Below are positions 56,389-64,000 of a stretch of DNA of 64,000 nucleotides, piece by piece. Location of the stretch: contig WNNJ02003276.1 of assembly GCA_012934845.2 (NCBI GenBank), forward strand, positions 62,001 through 126,000, written 5' to 3'. The position numbers were made by a program, and so were the translations under genes. The notes under the pieces were generated by a model. The model saw nothing but the letters and a program-made list of their open reading frames with translations. It ran no database searches and was not told the origin of the DNA. The stretch's first letter is position 1, and the number at the start of each line of letters is the position of its first letter. The DNA comes from Pomphorhynchus laevis (Eukaryota > Acanthocephala > Palaeacanthocephala > Echinorhynchida > Pomphorhynchidae).

Positions 56389-56787
56389 CGTGCTGAGAGA
56401 GAATCCAAAGCCCGTGCTGAGAGAGAAAGAGGGTAGTATAAACAAGACAAGTTTGCCAATTAGACAGAACGAACGAACTGAATGCACGGACTAAATAAAC
56501 ATACTAAACGAACGGTCTGAACGAACGGTCTGAACGAACGGTCTGAACGAACGGTATGAACGATTGGACTGAATGAACGGATTGAATGAACAGACTTAAC
56601 GAACGGACTGAATGAATGAACTGAATGAACGGACTGAATGCGCGGACTTACGAACGAACTAAACAAACGGTCAAACGAACGAACTTAACGAACAATATTA
56701 ACGAATAGACTGAACATACACACTGAATTCGTCTGTGAAATTATTATTAGTAAACTTGTAAGCGCGCCGTTGGCACGCATTTGCCAC
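56389..56787 (+). repeat. 13-bp-repeat element with a LINE B-like tail, copy 2
   Basis: Copy of 45017-45415. Here the tail is followed by unique DNA, so this is probably the original insertion context. Confidence 0.75.
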
Positions 56788-57510
56788 TCTATATAAATTT
56801 ATCTAATTTTTATTTACATATTTAAATAAATACAGCGTTTTTTAAAAATATGTTATTTTCAAATAACTAAAATAAAGTGCACTGTACCTGTAATGTACTT
56901 ATAATCATAGAACTTGACGAACTTTTATAAACTTGACGATGCTATAAAGACGAAATGAATTCAACGTTGACTTTTGGATTATTTCATACTCATTTCTGAC
57001 GGTTAGCAAAATGTCATCAAGTAAAAATGTTTTTTTAAAGATTTATTTTTACGTGACAAATGAATCATGATAATAATTTTACTATTGATAAAGATATTTT
57101 AAAATATGAAGGTGGTAGTCACGAATGCGGATATCATTCGCATATCTGAATCGATAAGTTATACGATCAATCGGAAATATGTTGCAAAAACCTGGCATAA
57201 ATTTCTTCTGAGTTTTTTGAATTTAATGAGATTTATGAATATTAGTTGTGTACCATAAAATGCTTTTAATACTTGCCATTATTATCTAAAACATAAATGT
57301 ATTCAAAACAACACAACAGTTAATCTTTTTTATTACTATACAATTAGTTGGATATTGGTCATAGCTTTAAAATTTGACTTACATCTGTTTTGATAGTCTC
57401 ATTCCGCGATGAAGGTTTTCAGTTGATTTATTTTATCCGTACTGTTCGTATACGGACTTTACTGTCAATACAACATTATTCCTTACTTATACATATGTTC
57501 ATTTAAAAGT
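56788..57510. other. Unique AT-rich DNA upstream of prohibitin
   Basis: No gene recognised. 57036-57062 (ATTTATTTTTACGTGACAAA) looks like a ~27-bp relic of an antisense LINE B tail. Confidence 0.5.
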
Positions 57511-57661
57511 ATTTATTTTTACGTGGCAAATGAGTGCCGCCGCACGCTTACATGACCACAACAAAACAAAAATGTAAATCATGTGTCGAGAAGGTGGGAA
57601 CGGAGGAGGAATTTGCATGTGATGAAGGAAGGATCGCGGCAGACTCAAGAGGGAGCTGATT
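57511..57661 (-). mobile_element. LINE B, 150-bp 3'-terminal fragment
   Basis: Tail ACGTGGCAAATGAGTGCCGC (reverse sense) and the last ~30 codons (LLRSHLLDT-like region). It ends about 165 bp before the prohibitin start codon, so it lies in or near that gene's promoter. Confidence 0.8.
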
Positions 57662-57810
57662 ATCACAAGTCCTTTGTACATTTGTTACAAAGGGTACTTT
57701 GGTACACGTTTTTACATCAACGAAAATACCTTTAACTTATCTGCTAATTTTTGACTCTTATCCCTTGCACTAATTTGCCTTTGCTTTTATTTTTATTAAC
57801 AAACTTAATT

Positions 57811-57826
57811 TTTGAATTTTTCAGAT
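57811..57826 (+). promoter_or_regulatory. Splice acceptor immediately before the prohibitin ATG
   Basis: TTTGAATTTTTCAG then AT-ATG. This strong acceptor, two bases from the start codon, implies either an intron in the 5'UTR or a trans-splice site receiving a spliced leader. Confidence 0.6.
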
Positions 57827-60800
57827 ATGTCTAAGATGTTTAATACACTGGCAAAGGTTGGTGCAGGATTGGCACTGTTGGGCGGTACTGTTACAAACAT
57901 GCTATACAATGGTAGTTTTGCCAGCTTAAGTTCAGTGTTTTCTATATCTTGATTTTGCAGTTGACGGCGGTCATAGGGCCATTATTTTCGATCGATTTAA
58001 AGGAGTGAAACAAGACGTGATTGGAGAGGGTACTCATTTTATGATCCCTTGGTTACATATGCCCATTATTTTTGATATACGAACTCGACCACGATCTGTA
58101 GCATCAGCCACTGGAAGCAAAGGTATACAGTTATAATTTCTTTAATATTTTGTTCATTTGAATTAAATTTATAAATTATTACAGATCTTCAAACTGTCAA
58201 TATTACGTTGCGTCTATTATATCGACCACAAGCAAGCTCACTGCCTAATATCTATACTAACCTTGGCCTTGACTATGAAGACCGTGTTCTACCCTCTATT
58301 ACAAACGAAGTTCTTAAAGCTGTTGTGGTAATTTTACTAGATAGTTTTAAATTACCCCAATTATTAACTGAATTTACTTATACTTGGTGCTTAATCGATA
58401 AAAAATAAAAATATTAATGACTCTGATTTAATATTTCGCTATGATGACTGCTATCGTCTTCATCATAAATTGTTCAAATTTTAAAATAATTATTTAAAAA
58501 TAAAATTAATTGTTTAATTCCTCTTTGCGCCTATTTGCTCAGCAAATACGAAAATGGATGCCCAGTGCCTCATTTATGGCACCGGCTGTAGTGCGGGAAG
58601 GTAAATTAGTCTTTGTCAATCATGCAGAAACGTAAGTTGAACCCCATATACGGGTTATACCTGGAATTGGCCAGGATTTCCCCCTGTTCCACCAAAGTGG
58701 AGCTGAAGCCAACTGGTATCGGGTTACCAGACTTGCTAGATATCGAACGGAAATTAGTTAATTTGAAGGACTTTTCCAAGATTATTATTGTAATCCAAGA
58801 TTTCAGAATGGGTATTAAAATATCGAATTCGGCGCAGCTTGTAAAACCTGTAAGCGAATACGTCGTTTATTCACAAAATCTTAATTTTTATTCACAAACT
58901 CAATCATCGCACAGCTGAAAATATCGTTTCGAACATTTAGATACATAATTTACAGATACACAAATTGTATATTTCATAAGATGGAATAGACAAAGCACAC
59001 AGCTTTTATAATATCCATAAATTTAAGCTTTCTAAATTAACGGGCGTTTCGATACATTTTTAAGTAATTTAAGTGATCACTGGTGTGAACGAAAACTCTG
59101 GATTCATACTTGACTTATTTTCCAAGAATTGATCTAATTTGGAACTAAATTAGTCGATTATTGGTAAATCTAGAACATAGTTCGAAGGATGCTAAATGTC
59201 TTAGCGGTTGCTAGAGAACTTTCTTAAAGTACGATGCCCAATCCGATAAAGATATACAATTCAAATATGTTCATATGCTCTTTAAAAATCCCCAGACCGC
59301 TTTTTATTCTTAGACGCTTTTGATCTTCATATAGTAATCTGAAATTTCCCAATATGGATACTTCCTTACAATATTATCTCGGTAATGAGACAAACCTGTC
59401 ACGGACAAAAGTGCCAAATCTGGATCGTTTATTCAAAGCAATTAATTTAAGTTGTAGCGTCTGTATAGATACTAAAATACTTCTTTCGAAAGAAGTATTT
59501 TAATACATAAATTAACCGTGCATACAGATAGCAATGCTTGAATTTTTAAATACACATTTTCTCAAAATTACTATGATAAAACGAAACAGGCGTTGTAGAT
59601 GTTATTCCTATTTTTCAGACAGTAAGATTATCGGCTTGCGAAATGGATCTTTGTATAGCTAGTCACACTATCTCTTACGCATTCACCGTATAGCGTTTGC
59701 TTGGTACTCGGGACTTTATCCCAATCGATCTAGAAATTGAAGACAATATAGGAATCATCACTATCTGATGATTGCGAATTATGTGAAAACCAGATGAATT
59801 ACAGTTACGTTCGCCATGTAGTCACTTATATAAACATTTCTGTGCATCACGTTCTTGTGGAGATAGATTAGGCATCTTATATGTATTTTGATAAATTTAT
59901 GTGTTATAGATCGGAGAGGTAATCGACAATTTCGCTCCTGTTCAATTGTTGATTAAGAAATTTCAAAAAATCAGTCAAATGAGTTTCACTTTTAAATATC
60001 GCGAATGTGTCATCAATTTATATATTGTATAGTATAATGGATTACATTTATTTAGATAGATTATAATGATAGACTTTTCCAAGAGGCACATGTAGGTATT
60101 CGGCAATACGAGGGCTAACGAGAAATCCACTTTTGTAAATAAATGTTACTTTTATTAACGATATAGTTGAAGTTACCAAATTAAGGATAATTATGAGTTA
60201 ACTTTGTATTTAGATCCAACGGTTAAATCGATATCAAGAAACTTCTATCGATTTTGAATTTTCTTTTAATGCTATATTCATAGTAATTGCATTATAGCTT
60301 ATCATATTCGAGTGAATCGATTAAACACAAGCTGTTTTTGACAAATATTCATTTATACTTATCGGCTTAAGAATTTTGTTTAAATATTAACAATATCGTT
60401 CGATGCTGAGTTAAGTTAATATATTAGTTGTCTAAATTGGCTGTTAGTGTTATGGATTTTTTAGTATGTAATTCGACTTTAGTGTGAATCTGTTTCTTCG
60501 CATTATAATCATAAATTTGATAGTGACTTAAGTCCATCATTTATACCTCTTACTCTTCTCCGAATCATAAAAAAGGCAGTCTATTTTTTAGTTTACAGCA
60601 GTTACTATGAATCACTACCTTAATTGATACACCCATATTATTCCTCTTTCTTCCCTCAAATGACTGATTAAAATTTATTATTTTCTTATATTTTTAGAAG
60701 CCTTTTTCTCGATAGGATAATACAAAGATTAACCAATGACTAATTTGACATTGTGACATATCGATGAGGTTCTCTTGGCATCATTCAAGAAATTTCAATT

Positions 60801-62080
60801 TTAATAATAAAAATATTAAAATGTTTTTAAATTTACACTTTAATCTTCAAAATATTTTTTTACTGCGTGTTAGTATATCACATATAAAGCAAGAGGCACA
60901 TGTAGGTATTCGGCAATACAAGGGCTAACGGAAAATCCATTTTTGTGAACAAATGTTACTTTTATAAATCATATAGTTGAAGTTACCAAATTAATAACTA
61001 ACTGAATTAATATAATATGAATTATAATAATACCAATAATATGAATTGTTATGTTAAATAATAATTAATGAACTCCATCTTATTATTTAATACAATTAAT
61101 TATTATTTATTAATTTTATACATTAAATCGCTTTTAAAAGTAAATCATATTGAAATATATTTTAAATTATAAATTATATTTTAAATATATTTAAATTATA
61201 TTTTAAATACAAATTATAATGTAAATTATACTAATTAGTATTTTATTGATTTTACAATTACTTGTTCTATTCTTACATTGACGTACAAATGTATTTAAAG
61301 TCAGGTTCATGAAGCCATAGAGGTTTTACTTTGAAATGAAAAACTAGTTCTTTAATATTTGAAAATGTTTTATTTTGCTACGTACTAGTATATTACATAT
61401 AAAGCTTAAATAAAATTACTAGACTGCTATTTCGACAGTCAAATATTTGTTTTAACTAGAAAAATAATCTACAGATACTCTTTCTTTTTATAGGCCCAAT
61501 TTGACGCTGGTGAATTGATTACTCAGCGATCTATTGTCTCTCAACGCGTAAATGAATTACTTACTAAACGAGCAATGCAATTCGGACTAATCTTGGACGA
61601 CATATCTATCGTACTATTTTTTAATTTTGTTAATAATTAAATTGTTACAATACTATAGACACATCTAACCTTTGGACATGAATTTACCGCGGCTGTCGAG
61701 GCTAAGCAAGTTGCTCAACAAGAAGCTGAGAAAGCCAGATTCCTGGTCGAGAAGGTATGTCTGGTGATTTTGCATTTATTATGTAAATTGATATGCTTAA
61801 TCGTTTACAGGCTGAACAGTATAAAAAAGCTGCAATTATTGCTGCTGAAGGCGACACAAAGGCTGCAGAGTTAATTGCAAAGGCCCTTGCTGAAACAAGC
61901 GAAGGTATTTATGATAATTTAACAACTTTAAACGCTGCACATTGTTCTTTAGGCTTTGTTGAGCTTAGACGAATAGAAGCGTCTGAGAACATCGCGTCAC
62001 AATTATCGCGATCGAGGGGTATTGCGTATCTGCCAAAAGGACAATCTATGCTAATTAATGCAGGAGCCGTAGCAAACTAA
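57827..62080 (+). CDS. PHB1: Prohibitin-1 (mitochondrial inner-membrane scaffold)
   Basis: Coding exons 57827-57911, 57961-58122, 58185-58327, 61494-61610, 61659-61754, 61811-61904 and 61953-62080. These total 825 bp, giving 274 residues (about 272 in animals). All introns are GT-AG with matching phases. Sizes are 49, 62, 3166, 48, 56 and 48 bp. N-terminal hydrophobic anchor at about residues 9-28 ([18 protein letters not shown]), then the SPFH/prohibitin domain ([57 protein letters not shown]-type [47 protein letters not shown]). A C-terminal coiled coil follows ([20 protein letters not shown]), then [16 protein letters not shown] and [15 protein letters not shown]. It assembles with prohibitin-2 into rings in the mitochondrial inner membrane that chaperone and organise membrane proteins. 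The ATG at 57827 matches the family start. It looks intact and functional. The fourth gap (intron 3) is about 50 times longer than the others and holds repeats and an exon-like segment. Confidence 0.96.
58543..58918 (+). other. Exon-like segment inside prohibitin intron 3, unidentified
   Basis: After a good acceptor (GCGCCTATTTGCTCAG) the reading [30 protein letters not shown] is followed by a strong donor GTAAGT at 58632. A 43-bp GT-AG segment (58632-58674) would be in keeping with the short introns here. The frame then continues [35 protein letters not shown] and stays open to 58918. GC content is higher than in the rest of the intron. It is phase 0 at entry but would shift the prohibitin frame on exit, so it is not a simple alternative exon. 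It could be part of a nested gene or a relocated gene fragment. I do not recognise the protein. Confidence 0.35.
59473..59502. repeat. Perfect 30-bp palindrome in intron 3
   Basis: TAAAATACTTCTTTC followed by its exact complement, no spacer. Confidence 0.95.
60079..61004 (+). repeat. Direct repeat pair within intron 3
   Basis: AAGAGGCACATGTAGGTATT, CGGCAATACRAGGGCTAACG and ATATAGTTGAAGTTACCAAA occur at about 60079-60194 and 60891-61004 (~112 bp, roughly ten differences). A shorter pair (TAGTATATCACATATAAAGC and TAGTATATTACATATAAAGC) lies near 60870 and 61387. The intron appears to have grown by repeat insertion or duplication. Confidence 0.8.
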
Positions 62081-63120
62081 TTTAATGATATTTGTATTTT
62101 CGTTTTTACAAAAAAGACACGTTGTAGTCTTGTTTAATACTTTTACAGCTTAATATAACTTACAGTAACGTGGTTTTCGATAAAATTCCATAAGTAAAGA
62201 TTTTCATATAATTTCATTATGCCAGTAGCTGAATACAAAATATCCACTTTAATCTTTGATAACAAACGAATTTGAGTATATTTTGCGATATTATGGCTTA
62301 AATAACTAGTCATTTACATTTAATATTATCTTGAAATTACATACTCTATCATGTTTTGTTCCTACGGTTATTTTGTCTACGCTGCAGAGAAATATTTGTT
62401 TGGCAAACATCTGAATTTGTATTTGTGATATAAAATATCACAACATATTCTGACCACAAATTTATTTTATATATTTAAACGTGTAAATGAATAAAATTTA
62501 TTTTAAAACAAATTTAATTTTATATATTTTTCTAATTAATTAATTTAATTTAGTAATTCAGCTTGCGACTATTTTACGATGCTTTGCAAAGTTTCATTAA
62601 TAAAATTATTTATTCAAAATATATAAAAATATTTAATATTATTGAACAGTAAATTTATAAATGTCAAAAGTTTCTCATATAACCTTAATTTTATATTAAT
62701 TTTATTAGTCACATCTACATTACATGACAAATCTCCTTTATTTAATAATTCAATGTTTAGAATTTGCATAACAAAATAATAATTAATTATTACAAAACGT
62801 TTATTTGACTATTAACAATTTTTATCGCTAGTGTTAAAAATTATTATTCGCTAGCATCGTACTTGAACCGATATCTTAAGTTGCTACGCTAATTATTAAT
62901 ATAAAAACTAGTGTGCTGGTTATTTTGTAAATAGGAAAGTATTCTTATCGTAGAGCATTCTTTTTCGTAGATCATATTTGTGGGTCAATATTTTATAATA
63001 TTAATTCGCAAATATATAAACCTACGCTTTGCTTTCCCTTGAAATTTCAATTTTTATAGTGTAATGTGTATTATTTTAATATTTATTAACAATTTTACTA
63101 ATTTAGAAAGCTAAATGATA
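62081..63120 (+). other. Prohibitin 3' flank, no further gene
   Basis: AT-rich and non-coding. A canonical AATAAA at 62490-62495 is a candidate poly(A) signal for prohibitin. An ATAAAA-rich stretch near 62600 is an alternative. Confidence 0.5.
62490..62495 (+). promoter_or_regulatory. Candidate polyadenylation signal
   Basis: AATAAA about 410 bp after the prohibitin stop codon. Confidence 0.35.
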
Positions 63121-63146
63121 ATTTAAACCATAAACTAAACCATTTA

Positions 63147-63174
63147 CTAAACGTAAACGGTTTTTTACGTTTAG
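63147..63174. repeat. Hairpin bordering the 14-bp array
   Basis: CTAAACGTAAA, loop CGGTTT, TTTACGTTTAG. The arms are exact complements. The right arm runs into the first array unit. Confidence 0.9.
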
Positions 63175-63486
63175 CTTTCTTTCTTTAGCTTTCTTTCTTT
63201 AGCTTTCTTTCTTTAGCTTTCTTTCTTTAGCTTTCTTTCTTTAGCTTTCTTTCTTTAGCTTTCTTTCTTTAGCTTTCTTTCTTTAGCTTTCTTTCTTTAG
63301 CTTTCTTTCTTTAGCTTTCTTTCTTTAGCTTTCTTTCTTTAGCTTTCTTTCTTTAGCTTTCTTTCTTTAGCTTTCTTTCTTTAGCTTTCTTTCTTTAGCT
63401 TTCTTTCTTTAGCTTTCTTTCTTTAGCTTTCTTTCTTTAGCTTTCTTTCTTTAGCTTTCTTTCTTTAGCTTTCTTTCTTTAGCTTT
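63173..63486 (+). repeat. 14-bp minisatellite, 22 perfect units
   Basis: AGCTTTCTTTCTTT repeated without visible change from 63173 to 63480, then degrading. The right border has GTAAACGGTTGTTTAC, echoing GTAAACGG in the left hairpin. One strand is pure pyrimidine except for the AG of each unit. Confidence 0.97.
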
Positions 63487-64000
63487 ATTTACATCCGTAA
63501 ACGGTTGTTTACATTAAGCTTTTTCTTACGATCACAAATATTGATTTTCAAAAGCTTTTAAAATAATTTTAAAATTTTAAATAATTTTAAAATTTTAAAT
63601 AATTTGAAAATTTTTAAAAAGCAATATTTGCATTCGTCCCTATAAGATTAATCTTTAAATGTGAACAACCGCTATAAGAACCGAAATAGGTTGGCTTTTA
63701 ATTATTTTACTGTTTAAAGTTTCTGTTTTTCTGTATTTAAACATTTTTATCCGCATATTGTTTATTTGCTTGAATGTTTGATTAAATAATATATTTTGTA
63801 AATTTGAATATGTCTCTTAAATATTTAATGTGCCAACTCTAAGTAGGCAAGATTAATAAAATTAATTTTATTTTTAAGAAATAATTGAATATTAAAATTA
63901 ATTTCCTTACACCAATTGACTTGTAATCGTCGATTGATTATAAGCGGTTCGTTATAAGTAGACAATAATTTTATCACATTAAAAATAGCATTCAAACCTT
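63487..64000. other. AT-rich end of window, no gene
   Basis: Contains a short TTTTAAAATTTTAAATAA tandem stretch near 63548-63612. Nothing else recognised. Confidence 0.5.

Larger units (their letters stand above)
45413..56784. repeat. Unit 2 of the 11,372-bp tandem duplication
   Basis: Begins CACGATCTCTAC inside LINE B and ends GCATTTGCCAC, after which the sequence becomes unique (TCTATATAAATT). Confidence 0.95.

Noticed and set aside
58123-58408. Read-through of prohibitin exon 3 into the intron (66-codon frame)
   Set aside because: Homology to prohibitin stops exactly at the GT donor at 58328 and resumes at 61494.
63173-63486. CRISPR-like array
   Set aside because: Units are contiguous with no spacers; this is a minisatellite in eukaryotic DNA.

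Overview
The window is eukaryotic, strongly AT-rich DNA from an animal. Its one confidently identified host gene is prohibitin-1 (57827-62080, + strand): seven coding exons, five introns of 48-62 bp and one of 3.2 kb. A splice acceptor lies two bases before the ATG, which fits either a 5'UTR intron or spliced-leader trans-splicing. Very short introns and many kinds of non-LTR and Penelope-like retroelements suggest a compact invertebrate genome (nematode, mite or similar). The sequence alone does not settle the phylum.

Almost everything else is a retroelement graveyard. I use working names. LINE A is a CR1/Jockey-superfamily LINE ending in a small hairpin plus (TAA)n (1-1488, 2810-2872, 7842-9512, 12733-13667, 19380-22382). 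LINE B is a second EN+RT LINE whose 3' end is a conserved hairpin followed by GCATTTGCCACGT; more than ten pieces lie on both strands. LINE C is a third LINE with a 691-codon open frame (37400-39904, copied at 48772-51276). P1, P2 and P3 are Penelope-like elements: P1 shows RT only, P2 shows RT plus GIY-YIG, and P3 shows GIY-YIG only. Two tRNA-derived or tRNA-like repeat families (near 3.96 and 24.7 kb, and 17.0-18.0 kb) and several tandem arrays complete the repeat set.

Layout: 1-14.2 kb holds LINE A and LINE B fragments, including LINE A nested in LINE B and LINE B pieces joined head to head. From 14.2-16.1 kb lie an unidentified coding-like island with a perfect 234-bp tandem duplication and a two-TM Cys-rich ORF. 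From 16.5-18 kb are P1 and SINE remnants. From 18-22.4 kb are decayed LINE A copies. From 22.4-29.9 kb are P1, a 3x183-bp array, an antisense LINE B and duplicated P3 endonuclease pieces. From 30-57 kb lies a layered duplication.

The central architectural feature is an exact 11,372-bp tandem duplication (34041-45412 and 45413-56784). It carries most of LINE B, P2, LINE C and P1. Only about ten substitutions were noticed by eye, and the junction has CAC microhomology. Inside the unit, 41.1-45.0 kb is itself a near-identical copy of 29.6-33.4 kb. The duplication is very recent, or an assembly artefact that long reads could expose. I found no operon, CRISPR array or defence system. The most unusual items are the element made of 13-bp repeats that carries the LINE B 3' tail, and the perfect or near-perfect hairpins sitting at the joints of rearranged retroelement fragments.
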